Source: Bradyrhizobium nivariense | Lineage (GTDB): Bacteria; Pseudomonadota; Alphaproteobacteria; Rhizobiales; Xanthobacteraceae | Assembly: GCF_029846715.1 (NCBI RefSeq) | Contig: NZ_JARVWW010000007.1 | Span: 62,001 to 126,000 of the forward strand | Direction: 5' to 3' | DNA length: 64,000 nucleotides | Shown: positions 26,173 through 34,314 of the stretch, one piece after another | How positions within the stretch are numbered: the stretch's first letter is position 1 | Layout: every line of letters starts with the position of its first letter | Notes under the pieces: generated by a model | Databases searched by the model: none | What the model saw: the letters and a program-made list of their open reading frames with translations, nothing else | Told to the model about the DNA's origin: nothing | Made by a program: the position numbers and the translations under genes

Positions 26173-27441
26173 ATGAAGCGGGGGACGGAACGAATCTTTC
26201 GGGAAGCGGCCATCGAGCGGCTTTCGAATCCCGAACAGCTCGACCATGTCGTCGGCGTCACGCGCCCGTTCGACTGGATGGCCGCGGCCGCGCTGGCGCT
26301 GGGACTGGTCGTGCTGGTTGCCTGGAGCATGCTCGGCCGCATTCCAACCCGCGTGTCTGGCGATGGCATTTTGCTGAGCAGTGGCGGCCGCCTGGTCGAC
26401 GCCGTATCCGCAGTGAGCGGCAAATTGGCCTCGCTCGACGTCGCCATCGGCGATGCCGTCCACCGCGATCAGGTGATCGCCCATATCGTTCAGACCGAGA
26501 CCGAGCAACGGCTTCGGCAGGCGAGGGATGTCCTGCGCGAGCGCGAGCGCGAGCATGCCGAGCTCGCCGGTGCGATCGCGCGGGAGATCGATGCCAAGCT
26601 TGCCAACTATGCGGCCCAGGACGCCGGCCTCGCCAATGTGATCGCGGCTGCCGAAAAGCGCACCACCTACCTCACGGATGAGGTGGCCAAACTCGAACCC
26701 GCCGCGGCGAGCGGAATTGTCACGCGCAAATATCTCGAGGACCGCCGCGTCGAACTCAACAATGCGCGGGAACGCATCACCGACGCACGGAACGATAGTC
26801 TCAAGCTCAACGCGCAGCGGCTGGATCTGCAAAGCCAGCGTGAGCGCGATCGCATGCTGTCGGAATTCAAGGTCAATGATTCCAGGAGGGCGGTCGAGCA
26901 GCTTGCGGCCGAGCTGGAGCGAGGATCGCAAATTCTCAGCCCCGCTGACGGGCGTGTCGTCGAACTCAAGGTGTCCAGTGGCGCAGTGCTTGCCGTCGGT
27001 GCACCCGTGATCGAAATCGAGATCGCGGGGCAGGTCCTGGAGGCAACCATCTACATGCCGCCGGACCGCGGCAAGACCATCAGGCCGGGGATGGAGGTTC
27101 GTGTCGAGCCGGTCACGATCAAGCGGGAGGAATACGGTGCGGTTGTCGGCAAGGTGGTGGCGGTCTCGGATTTCCCCGTAACGCCCCAGGGCATGCTGGT
27201 GGACCTGCACAACGATGCATTGGTCAAGCGCTTCTCCGAGGGCGGCGCGCCCTATGCGGCGAAGGTGACTCTGGAGCGTGATCCGTCAACCTTCAGCTTG
27301 TATCGCTGGACCTCCGGCAAGGGGCCGCCGATCCTGCTCTCGAGCGGCACGATGACCCGCGCCGAGGTCACGACGCGCGAGCAGCGGCCGATCGATCTGG
27401 TGATTCCGCTGACGAAGCGGCTGACCGGAATTGGCGATTAG
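26173..27441 (+). CDS. NHLP-type bacteriocin secretion adaptor (HlyD family)
   Basis: A 422-residue periplasmic adaptor. Residues 7-27 (IFREAALERL-like, here FREAAIERLSNPEQLDHVV) are the signature N-terminus of the NHLP bacteriocin secretion family. A membrane anchor spans about 36-53, then a lipoyl-like half (SVVSGKLASLDVAIGDAV region), a long coiled coil (about 110-235) and a beta-barrel end. It would bridge the inner-membrane exporter and the outer envelope. The ATG at 26173 is preferred to a TTG at 26152 because it follows GGTGGGG and matches the family start. Twelve bases separate it from the next gene. Confidence 0.9.
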   Translation: MKRGTERIFREAAIERLSNPEQLDHVVGVTRPFDWMAAAALALGLVVLVAWSMLGRIPTRVSGDGILLSSGGRLVDAVSAVSGKLASLDVAIGDAVHRDQVIAHIVQTETEQRLRQARDVLREREREHAELAGAIAREIDAKLANYAAQDAGLANVIAAAEKRTTYLTDEVAKLEPAAASGIVTRKYLEDRRVELNNARERITDARNDSLKLNAQRLDLQSQRERDRMLSEFKVNDSRRAVEQLAAELERGSQILSPADGRVVELKVSSGAVLAVGAPVIEIEIAGQVLEATIYMPPDRGKTIRPGMEVRVEPVTIKREEYGAVVGKVVAVSDFPVTPQGMLVDLHNDALVKRFSEGGAPYAAKVTLERDPSTFSLYRWTSGKGPPILLSSGTMTRAEVTTREQRPIDLVIPLTKRLTGIGD

Positions 27442-27453
27442 GATCGCCAGCGC

Positions 27454-29670
27454 ATGACCACGTCATCGCACCAAGCCGACGACCAGCCGGGTTTCCTCGA
27501 TCGCCTCGGCGACCGGATCACGCGCATACGGCGGCGTTGGGTCACTCCCACGGTGTTCCAGATGGAAGCGCTGGAATGCGGCGCGGCCTCCCTCGCCATG
27601 GTCCTGGCCTATCACGGCCGGTGGGTGCCGCTGGAAAAGCTGCGCGAAGCATGCGGCGTGTCCCGGGACGGCAGCAAGGCCAGCAACGTGTTGAAGGCCG
27701 CGCGGCAATTCGGACTGACCGCAAAGGGGTTCAGGAAGGAGCCGGCAACGTTGCATGAGCTGCCGATGCCATCCATCATCCACTGGAACTTCAACCATTT
27801 CGTGGTGCTCGAAAGGCTGGATGCGGATTGCGCCTATGTCAACGATCCCTCGATCGGGCGTCGCAAGGTCGGCCATGATGAGTTTGATGCGTCCTTCACC
27901 GGCGTCGTGCTGGCGATGGAGCCGGGACCCGACTTCGAGCCGGGCGGGCGCGAGCCCGATTTTTTTCCGCTGCTAAAGCGGCGACTGTCGAATTCGCTGG
28001 GGGCGGTGCTGCTGCTGGTCGCGCTCAGCATGGCGCTCGTGCTGCCCACCATCCTGGTTCCGACATTCGCAAAAATCTTTGTCGATGACGTCCTGATCAA
28101 GCATGTCGAGGGCTGGTTCACGCCCCTGCTGATCGGCATGGCGACGACAGCCGTGGCGCGGGCGCTGATGACGGCGTTTCAACAGTCGCTGCTGCTGCGC
28201 ATCCAGACCAAGCTGACGGTGACGATGGTCAGCCAGTTGCTATGGCATGTCCTGACCCTTCCGATGGAGTTCTTCACCCAGCGGCACTCAGGCGACCTCG
28301 CCAACCGGATAGGCGCCAGCGAGCAGATCGCGCAATTGCTTTCGAACGGGGTGGCTGCCAACGCCCTGAACCTGATCTCGGTCGTCTTCATCGCCGTCAC
28401 GATGGCGTTCTACGATGGTCTGCTGGCCGCGATCAGCATCGCCATGGCTCTCCTCAACGTTCTCGTGCTCAGGCTGGTCGCGCGCCAGCGCGAGGATCTC
28501 AACCGCAAGCTCGTCATCGAACGTGCCAAGCTCAATGGAAGCACCATCGAGATCATCCGCACGATCGAGACGATCAAGGCCGGCGGTCTGGAAGACGACG
28601 CCTTCGCGCGCTGGGCGGGGTTTCAGGCCAAGGTCCTGAACGCCGAGCGTGATCTCGGCGTCTACTCTACCTTCCTCGACACCTGCCCGATCTTTCTGAC
28701 CGGATTGACCGTCGCGCTCGTGTTGGGCGTGGGTGGCTTGCGGATCGTCGATGGCGCATTGACCATCGGTGGCCTTGTCGCCTTGCAGGCCCTGCTCACC
28801 AGCCTGGTCGAGCCGATCAACGCGCTCGTGCAGCAGACCACGGCCTTCCTGGCCATCAAGGGCAATTTGTTCCGGATCGAAGACGTCTTCAACTATCCCG
28901 CCCGGCCCCTGGTGCCGATGGAGCGTGCGCCCGCCCGCATGCCCGCAAAACTGTCGGGCCGGGTCGAGTTGAAGGACGTTTCGTTCGGCTATTCGGCGCT
29001 CGAGCCGCCGCTGATCGAGGACTTTTCGCTGGTGGTCGAGCCCGGCTGCCGGGTCGCGCTGGTCGGCTCATCGGGCAGCGGCAAATCCACCGTTGGACGG
29101 CTGGTCAGCGGCCTCTACCGTCCCTGGTCCGGCGACATTCGCATCGACGGCTGGTCGATCAGCGAGATTCCCCAGGAGATCTTCACCAATTCGGTCGCCT
29201 ATATCGATCAGGAGATCCTGCTGTTCGAGGGGACGGCGCGCGACAACCTCACGCTCTGGGACGACACTGTGGCTGAAGCCAGCGTGTCGCGGGCGCTCAA
29301 GGATGCGCTGATCCATGAGGATGTCGCCGTCCGCGCCGGCAATTACGATTGCCACGTGGCCGAGGATGGCAGGAATTTCAGTGGCGGCCAGCGACAGCGG
29401 CTCGAGATCGCGCGGGCGCTGGCGAGCAATCCTTCCGTGGTCGTCCTCGACGAGGCCACCTCGGCGCTGGATCCGATCGTCGAAAAGGCGATCGACGACA
29501 ATCTCCGGCGCAGGGGATGCACCTGCATCATCGTCGCCCACCGGCTCAGCACGATCCGCGACTGTGACGAGATCCTCGTGATGAGCAACGGGCGGATCGT
29601 GCAGCGGGGGACGCATCAGGAGCTGCTCGCCGAGGGTGGTGAATACGTCCAGCTGGTGTCGAGCGAATGA
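27454..29670 (+). CDS. NHLP-family peptidase/permease/ATPase exporter (C39-ABC)
   Basis: A 738-residue peptidase-containing ABC transporter that removes double-glycine leaders and exports the core. The N-terminal C39 domain has the catalytic triad Cys42 (MEALECGAASLAMVL), His115 (HWNFNHFVVLE) and Asp131 (VNDPSIG). A membrane domain follows (about 175-450). The ATPase has Walker A VGSSGSGKST (about 538), signature NFSGGQRQRLEIARA (about 641) and Walker B VVVLDEATSALD (about 661). All active-site residues are present. Its stop overlaps the next start by 4 bp (ATGA), so the two transporter genes are translationally coupled. Confidence 0.95.
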   Translation: MTTSSHQADDQPGFLDRLGDRITRIRRRWVTPTVFQMEALECGAASLAMVLAYHGRWVPLEKLREACGVSRDGSKASNVLKAARQFGLTAKGFRKEPATLHELPMPSIIHWNFNHFVVLERLDADCAYVNDPSIGRRKVGHDEFDASFTGVVLAMEPGPDFEPGGREPDFFPLLKRRLSNSLGAVLLLVALSMALVLPTILVPTFAKIFVDDVLIKHVEGWFTPLLIGMATTAVARALMTAFQQSLLLRIQTKLTVTMVSQLLWHVLTLPMEFFTQRHSGDLANRIGASEQIAQLLSNGVAANALNLISVVFIAVTMAFYDGLLAAISIAMALLNVLVLRLVARQREDLNRKLVIERAKLNGSTIEIIRTIETIKAGGLEDDAFARWAGFQAKVLNAERDLGVYSTFLDTCPIFLTGLTVALVLGVGGLRIVDGALTIGGLVALQALLTSLVEPINALVQQTTAFLAIKGNLFRIEDVFNYPARPLVPMERAPARMPAKLSGRVELKDVSFGYSALEPPLIEDFSLVVEPGCRVALVGSSGSGKSTVGRLVSGLYRPWSGDIRIDGWSISEIPQEIFTNSVAYIDQEILLFEGTARDNLTLWDDTVAEASVSRALKDALIHEDVAVRAGNYDCHVAEDGRNFSGGQRQRLEIARALASNPSVVVLDEATSALDPIVEKAIDDNLRRRGCTCIIVAHRLSTIRDCDEILVMSNGRIVQRGTHQELLAEGGEYVQLVSSE

Positions 29671-32573
29671 GCAGCGCGTACCGGCCTCCCTCCCTCGAAA
29701 CGCCGCCCTGGCGCGAAGGTGCTGTGTCCGGCCCGGTCGCACTCGAGAGCCATCGACCCTTGCCGATCGATGATGTCGATCTCGTGCTGCACATCGTGCG
29801 CGGCTATGTCGACCTGTTTGCAGTCAGGCAGAGTGCCGGCGGCGAGCCGAGCCGTCGGCATCATTTGTTTCGGGTCGAGCAAGGCGCAGTGGTTTTCGGC
29901 CTGCCCGGCGTCAGCGATGGACACGGGAATGCGATGGCCGTGATTGCGGTCGGCGGTCTGGAGTCTGAGGTCGTGATCGATCGTCGTGGCGGTTTTGCAG
30001 ACCGGGACGCGATCGACGCATGGACCGCGCTCGTGTCGGGGATCATCGCAGCGTCTCCTCAAGGCACGGTGGTGCAGCCGGCCGCGATCGGCTCGCGATA
30101 CGCCCTGGCATCCGGCGACATTCTCCGGCTGTCCGGCCGGCAGGTCGGCTGGATCGGGATCGAGCATGGCGCCATCGGCGTGATGGAGATGCCGCAGCCA
30201 CATGGCGCCGGAGCGTGTCCCTCGCCGATGCCGCCGGGGACGTGGATCGTCGCCCGCGAGGATACGACCCTGGAGGTTCGGGAGAGCACGGCATTCCCGC
30301 TTGCCGCGATCTGGGCCGCCCTCGATCGATTCCATGGACGCGTCATGGAGAGCCTGTGTCGCAGGATTGACGAGGACACCCTCGCGGAGGCCGACCGTTT
30401 GCGCCTGGGCTCCGGTCTCAACCGGCAGCGCAGGACCAGCATTGTCGGTCGTCTTGCCGGCATCATCACGGCCGGGTCCGAGGCATCGCAGCCCGGCGCG
30501 GTCGGTGCGAGAGGTCTGCTCGCGGCCTGTCGGGAGGTCGGAGCAGCCATGGGCATTTCGCTCCGGGCTCCGGCCAATATGGCGTTGGACACAGATGATC
30601 TTGCCCGCACCGTGAGGATCGCCGAGGCGTCGCGGGTGCGACTGCGGCGCCTGTTGCTGCGGGCGGACTGGCAGACCAACAGTGCCGGTCCATTCGTCGC
30701 GTTCCTTGGGCAGGACCGGCGGCCCGTCGCGATCCTTCCCAAGGCCAGCGGCCGCCACGTCATCGTCGACCCCGGCGCCGGCACGCGCCGTGAATTGACG
30801 CGCGCAATCGCCGCCGAACTGGCCCCCGAGGCGGTGATGTTCTATCGCCCGCTGCCGTCGCGGGCCCTGACGGTTCGCGATCTCCTGAAGTTCGGCGCCG
30901 CGACGGTCCAGGGCGATTTCCTGCGGATCATGCTGGCGGCCCTGTGCCTCGGCCTGCTCGCGCTGGCGACGCCGCTCGTGACCAAGCTGCTGATCGATTC
31001 CGTGCTGCCGCGCGCGGAAGTCGACCAGCTCCTGATCTGTGCCATCGCGCTCATTGTCGTGACGCTGGTGGCCGGCGGATTCCAGATGATGCAGGGCGTC
31101 GCCATGCTCCGGCTCGAGAGCCGACTGGACTTTGTCTTGCAGGCGGCCATTGTCGACCGCCTGCTGCGGATGCCGACCGCGTTTTTCCGCGACTTCTCCG
31201 TTGGCGACCTCGCGGACCGCACGCTGGGTGTCGAAGCCGTCCGCACCATTGTCACCGGCCGCGCCATTCGCGGATTTCTGGCGCTGGTGTCCTGCGCTTT
31301 CAGTTTTGCCGTGATGCTCACTCTCGACATCAGGCTGGGCCTGTTGGCCGCAGCGCTCGCCGTGCTGCGCGTCGCAATGGTGGTCGCGATCAGCCTGGTC
31401 CGGCTGTCGGACGAGCGCGAGAGCCTTTATTTGCAGGGATGGCTGGAGGGGCTGGTCCTACAGCTCCTCACCGGCGTCGGAAAACTGCGGATTGCGAACG
31501 CGACCATGCAGGCGCTCTCGATCTGGGTCGAGCGCTTTTCGAAGCAGAAGCGCCATTTCATCGCGTCGCAGCGAGCGCAAAACCTCCAGAAGAGCCTCGA
31601 TGCGGCGTTTCCCGCGTTGGCGACGCTGCTCATCTTTGCCCTGGCCCAGACGACATCGGGCGCGAGGCCGGTGCACGAGCTTGGGACGTTCCTGGCCTTC
31701 TATGCGGCGTTCGGGCTGTCGCTCGCCGCGGTCGGCGAGTGGGCGCTGGCGATCGGAGAGCTGCTGGTCGCCATCCCGCGGATCGAGCGGATCAAGCCGA
31801 TCATCGCGACGGCGACCGAAATCAGCGACGAGCGGAAGTCAATTGGCGAGATCAGCGGCTCGATCGAGTTTGCCAATGTGTCGTTCCGTTATGGCGACAG
31901 CGGGACGCTGATCCTCGACGATGTCAGCCTCAGCGTCGGGACAGGAGAATACCTCGCCATCGTCGGCCCGTCCGGGAGCGGCAAGTCGACACTGTTCCGA
32001 TTGCTTCTCGGCTTCGAGAAGCCGGAATCCGGCGTGATCTTCGTCGACGGCAAATCGCTCGAGACGATCGACGTCGGCCTGTTGCGCCGCGACGTCGGTG
32101 TCGTGCTGCAGAACTCCAGGCTCGCCTCCGGCAGCGTCTATGAAAACATCTGCGGCGCAGCCCGTCTGTCGATTGACCAGGCCTGGGAGATCGCCCGGCT
32201 GGCGGGATTCGACCGCGACCTCGAGGCCATGCCGATGGGCATGCAGACACTCGTTGCAGAGGGCGTCAACACGCTGTCGGGGGGCCAGCGCCAGCGATTG
32301 CTGATCGCGCGGGCGCTGGCGCATCGGCCGCGGCTCCTGCTGATGGATGAGGCCACCAGTGCGCTCGACAACCGGTCCCAGGCCATCGTCAGCGAGTCGA
32401 TATCAAGGCTCAACTTGACACGTATTGTCATCGCGCACCGGCTCAGCACCGTTCGGTCGGCGGACCGGATTGTCGTGCTGGGCGGCGGCAAGATCGTGCA
32501 GACCGGCAGCTTTGCCGAGTTGATGGCGCAGCCGGGCTTGTTTGCGGATTTCGCGGAACGTCAACTGATCTGA
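29667..32573 (+). CDS. NHLM-type second ABC transporter, permease-ATPase with long N-terminal domain
   Basis: A 968-residue ABC protein of the class that accompanies NHLP exporters. The first 400 or so residues form a large domain with no C39 catalytic residues; the membrane domain (about 415-700) and a complete ATPase follow, with Walker A IVGPSGSGKSTLF (about 767), signature LSGGQRQRLLIARA (about 869) and LLLMDEATSALD. It probably pairs with the 27454 product or exports separately. Published loci often have both proteins side by side. The role of the N-terminal domain is not known. Confidence 0.9.
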   Translation: MSSAYRPPSLETPPWREGAVSGPVALESHRPLPIDDVDLVLHIVRGYVDLFAVRQSAGGEPSRRHHLFRVEQGAVVFGLPGVSDGHGNAMAVIAVGGLESEVVIDRRGGFADRDAIDAWTALVSGIIAASPQGTVVQPAAIGSRYALASGDILRLSGRQVGWIGIEHGAIGVMEMPQPHGAGACPSPMPPGTWIVAREDTTLEVRESTAFPLAAIWAALDRFHGRVMESLCRRIDEDTLAEADRLRLGSGLNRQRRTSIVGRLAGIITAGSEASQPGAVGARGLLAACREVGAAMGISLRAPANMALDTDDLARTVRIAEASRVRLRRLLLRADWQTNSAGPFVAFLGQDRRPVAILPKASGRHVIVDPGAGTRRELTRAIAAELAPEAVMFYRPLPSRALTVRDLLKFGAATVQGDFLRIMLAALCLGLLALATPLVTKLLIDSVLPRAEVDQLLICAIALIVVTLVAGGFQMMQGVAMLRLESRLDFVLQAAIVDRLLRMPTAFFRDFSVGDLADRTLGVEAVRTIVTGRAIRGFLALVSCAFSFAVMLTLDIRLGLLAAALAVLRVAMVVAISLVRLSDERESLYLQGWLEGLVLQLLTGVGKLRIANATMQALSIWVERFSKQKRHFIASQRAQNLQKSLDAAFPALATLLIFALAQTTSGARPVHELGTFLAFYAAFGLSLAAVGEWALAIGELLVAIPRIERIKPIIATATEISDERKSIGEISGSIEFANVSFRYGDSGTLILDDVSLSVGTGEYLAIVGPSGSGKSTLFRLLLGFEKPESGVIFVDGKSLETIDVGLLRRDVGVVLQNSRLASGSVYENICGAARLSIDQAWEIARLAGFDRDLEAMPMGMQTLVAEGVNTLSGGQRQRLLIARALAHRPRLLLMDEATSALDNRSQAIVSESISRLNLTRIVIAHRLSTVRSADRIVVLGGGKIVQTGSFAELMAQPGLFADFAERQLI

Positions 32574-32575
32574 AG

Positions 32576-32655
32576 CATGATCCGGAAAAGTGCGCCGCGG
32601 TTTTCCGAATAGATCATGCTCAAACAAGGAGCTAAAGCGCGATGAGGCGCTTTAG
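32576..32655. repeat. Dispersed REP-like palindrome, copy 2, with second hairpin
   Basis: The main palindrome (32576-32618) is nearly identical to those at 1696 and 60953. Fourteen bases later a second hairpin CTAAAGCGC..GCGCTTTAG (32632-32655) follows, again as in the 60953 copy. It starts three bases after the stop of the ABC gene and may attenuate transcription into the cyclic-nucleotide-binding gene. Confidence 0.85.
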
Positions 32656-32666
32656 GGGTCACCGAT

Positions 32667-33230
32667 ATGCGCAAGGTCCTCTTCATATTCGGCGTGCTGA
32701 ACGACTCCGACATCGACTGGATGGCCCGTACCGGCTCCCGCCGCGGCATCAGGCGGCAGGACGTCCTGATCGATGAAGGCGTGCCGATCTCGTCGATCGT
32801 CCTGCTGCTGCAGGGACGAATGGGCGTGAGCGTGGCCGGCATCGGCGAGATTGCCCAGCTCGAGGCGGGCGACTTCGTCGGTGAGATGTCGCTGATCGAT
32901 TCCGCGCCGCCCTCGGCCACGGTGGCCGCGAAGGCCGATTCGGTTGCCCTGTTCCTGGACAAGCAGGTCCTCTCGCGCAAGCTCGCGGGCGACCACGCCT
33001 TTGCCAGCCGCTTCTATCGCGCTCTCGCCATCCTGCTGTCGGACCGCCTGCGCGCCACCGAGCGCAGGATGGCCTACGGCGAGCGGGAAGGCGGCCTCGG
33101 GGACGAAGCGACGCGGTTGAAGGACGAGCTTGATCCTGCCGTGCTCGACCAGGTGTCGATCGCGGGCGAGAGATTTGACCGGCTGCTCAAGCTTGTGGAG
33201 GAGGTCGCGATGAGGGGCGCCAGATCCTGA
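32667..33230 (+). CDS. Cyclic nucleotide-binding domain protein without DNA-binding domain
   Basis: A 187-residue protein with a single cNMP-binding (CAP-like) domain, about residues 20-135: IRRQDVLIDEGVPISSIVLLLQGRMGV, then AQLEAGDFVGEMSLIDSAPPSATVAA, the phosphate-binding cassette region (quoted in parts). The usual arginine-serine pair is replaced by SAPPSATV, so cyclic nucleotide binding may be altered. The remaining 50 residues are helical and charged with no helix-turn-helix, so it is not a typical Crp/FNR regulator. Position right after the exporter genes suggests a regulatory or sensory subunit of the system. Confidence 0.8.
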   Translation: MRKVLFIFGVLNDSDIDWMARTGSRRGIRRQDVLIDEGVPISSIVLLLQGRMGVSVAGIGEIAQLEAGDFVGEMSLIDSAPPSATVAAKADSVALFLDKQVLSRKLAGDHAFASRFYRALAILLSDRLRATERRMAYGEREGGLGDEATRLKDELDPAVLDQVSIAGERFDRLLKLVEEVAMRGARS

Positions 33231-33255
33231 GATCGAAGCAGGGCCTTTCGAAGGG

Positions 33256-33310
33256 GGCCTTTCGACACTTCCCCGTGACCGACGACGAAATACGGCATCT
33301 GCCGTATCGC
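33256..33310 (+). promoter_or_regulatory. Conserved element with ATACGGCA-TC-TGCCGTAT palindrome, copy 3
   Basis: Third copy of the shared block (starts GGGCCTTTCGACA, ends in the perfect palindrome 33291-33308), located 25 bp after the cNMP-binding gene and about 160 bp upstream of precursor D. Conservation stops just after the palindrome, unlike copies 1 and 2. Confidence 0.7.
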
Positions 33311-33369
33311 GGACAAATCGATCCAGCGGTAGCTTTCACCCCAAGCGCATGAACCAGACGGCGAAACGG

Positions 33370-33400
33370 GAAAACCGCTTTCCTAAGCCCTTGAATATTG
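33370..33400 (+). promoter_or_regulatory. Promoter-like block shared by precursors D and E
   Basis: The sequence AAAACCGCTTTCCTAAGCCC then TTGAATATTG lies about 70 bp before the start of precursor D. A close match (AAACCGTTTTCCCGAGCCC, then TTGAAATACT) lies at 33719-33746, a similar distance before precursor E. Spacing and conservation suggest a common promoter. Confidence 0.55.
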
Positions 33401-33466
33401 AGAAAAGACGCCATCGCTGCGCCGCGCTTAGGGTTAGAAGATCATCATTTGAAGTGGAGATTGAAC

Positions 33467-33640
33467 ATGACAAATAGGCAGGACACGAATTCGAAGCCGG
33501 AAGTCGAATCTCTCGATAGCCGCGAGGATGCCGCTCAGAACAAGGCATCCCAGATCTCGACGTCGGAAAAGGATGCACTCAGCGACGGCTCCCTGAACGA
33601 TGTGTCCGGCGGTCGCGTGCCTCCGACCCACGGGTTCTGA
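33467..33640 (+). CDS. Double-glycine leader precursor peptide D
   Basis: A 57-residue peptide: leader MTNRQDTNSKPEVESLD..., conserved SEKDALSDGSLNDVSGG, and a core of only eight residues, RVPPTHGF. The ATG at 33467 follows GTGGAGATTGAAC, matching precursors C and E. In-frame upstream starts (33398) are not conserved. The core is among the shortest expected from a C39 transporter. The relic at 22284 would have encoded a similar core (RVPTSDGRG). It forms a tandem pair with precursor E, 181 bp downstream. Confidence 0.8.
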   Translation: MTNRQDTNSKPEVESLDSREDAAQNKASQISTSEKDALSDGSLNDVSGGRVPPTHGF

Positions 33641-33758
33641 CGTCCGGGTCTAGGGCTTGACATTGATTGGAGCTGGAGAAAGCCTCGGTCGATGCGAAGA
33701 AACAAAGGGCGAGCCCCGAAACCGTTTTCCCGAGCCCTTGAAATACTCACGACATAAG

Positions 33759-33783
33759 GCCGGCGTACCTTTTTCACGCCGGC
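33759..33783. repeat. Hairpin GCCGGCGT...ACGCCGGC between precursors D and E
   Basis: Perfect 8-bp arms with a 9-base loop (ACCTTTTTC). It lies 119 bp after precursor D and 38 bp before precursor E, downstream of the shared promoter block, so it is probably in the 5' leader of the E transcript. It may act as a leader RNA structure or partial terminator. Confidence 0.65.
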
Positions 33784-33820
33784 TTGACCCGATCAGCATT
33801 GATGAAGGTGGAGATTGAAT

Positions 33821-34009
33821 ATGAGCAACACGCAGGGCGCCAATTCCAAAGGTGGAGCCGAACCTCGCGACCTGAAGGACGTCGCTGAGACCGAGATCTC
33901 GTCAACGTCCAACAAGGATGGACTCGGTGACAGCGCCCTCGACGATGTGTCGGGCGGCGCCTGGCCGAGCACCACGATCAAAACCGGTATCGTCCCTCCG
34001 ACCATCTGA
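33821..34009 (+). CDS. Double-glycine leader precursor peptide E
   Basis: A 62-residue peptide: leader MSNTQGANSKGGAEPRD..., conserved NKDGLGDSALDDVSGG, then a 16-residue core AWPSTTIKTGIVPPTI. A strong GGTGGAG ribosome-binding site lies 7 bases before the ATG. The leader is clearly homologous to precursors C and D while the core differs entirely. It is followed by a strong rho-independent terminator, so it is probably the last gene of the peptide locus. No Cys is present; Ser/Thr could in principle be modified, but no dehydratase gene is nearby. Confidence 0.8.
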   Translation: MSNTQGANSKGGAEPRDLKDVAETEISSTSNKDGLGDSALDDVSGGAWPSTTIKTGIVPPTI

Positions 34010-34084
34010 TCTCCAGCGACAGCGGCTTCGCCGTTGCGCGGGGGGCGACGGCGCGACCGGTTTGGATATTGCTAAGTCTTTACG

Positions 34085-34126
34085 ATGACCGATGGTCCGG
34101 CGGACCATCGGTCATTTCATTTTTTG
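34085..34126 (+). terminator. Strong rho-independent terminator after the peptide locus
   Basis: Perfect 15-bp arms (ATGACCGATGGTCCG and its complement) separated by one base (34085-34115), followed by TTCATTTTTTG. It lies 76 bp after the precursor E stop, with a T-rich tail on the plus strand. The tip would open to a small loop in RNA. Confidence 0.85.
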
Positions 34127-34185
34127 CATTGTGGACGTTCGTCCCCGAGCGTGGAGCGAGCAGGTCCATACCTTTTGCGAGAGCA

Positions 34186-34314
34186 TCACCGCACCCCCGT
34201 GCCCTTGCAGCGCTGGCACTTCACCACCTTGTCGCCCTTCTTGAGCAAGCCTTTGCCTTCGCAGTTCTTGCATTTCTGCTTCTTCTTGATGTTCGGGCCT
34301 TTTTCACTGACCAT
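34186..34314 (-). CDS. 42-residue CxxCxGxG zinc-ribbon-like protein
   Basis: A very small basic protein carrying two DnaJ-type motifs, CKNCEGKG and CQRCKGTG, separated by LLKKGDKVVK. The four cysteines would bind one zinc ion, as in half of the DnaJ central domain. The start at 34314 has an AGGAGA ribosome-binding site 8 bases upstream; the longer frame upstream is rich in rare-looking Cys/Trp codons and is not supported. Lysine-rich ends suggest nucleic-acid or ribosome contact, but no function is established. Confidence 0.75.
   Translation of the reverse strand: MVSEKGPNIKKKQKCKNCEGKGLLKKGDKVVKCQRCKGTGVR

Noticed and set aside
32667..33230. Crp/FNR-type transcription factor acting on the ATACGGCA palindromes
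   Set aside because: The protein has no DNA-binding domain, so it cannot be the direct binder of those sites.
22744..34009. Lanthipeptide or proteusin pathway at the GG-peptide locus
   Set aside because: No LanB/LanM, YcaO, radical SAM or nitrile-hydratase-like gene is present and the cores lack Cys.
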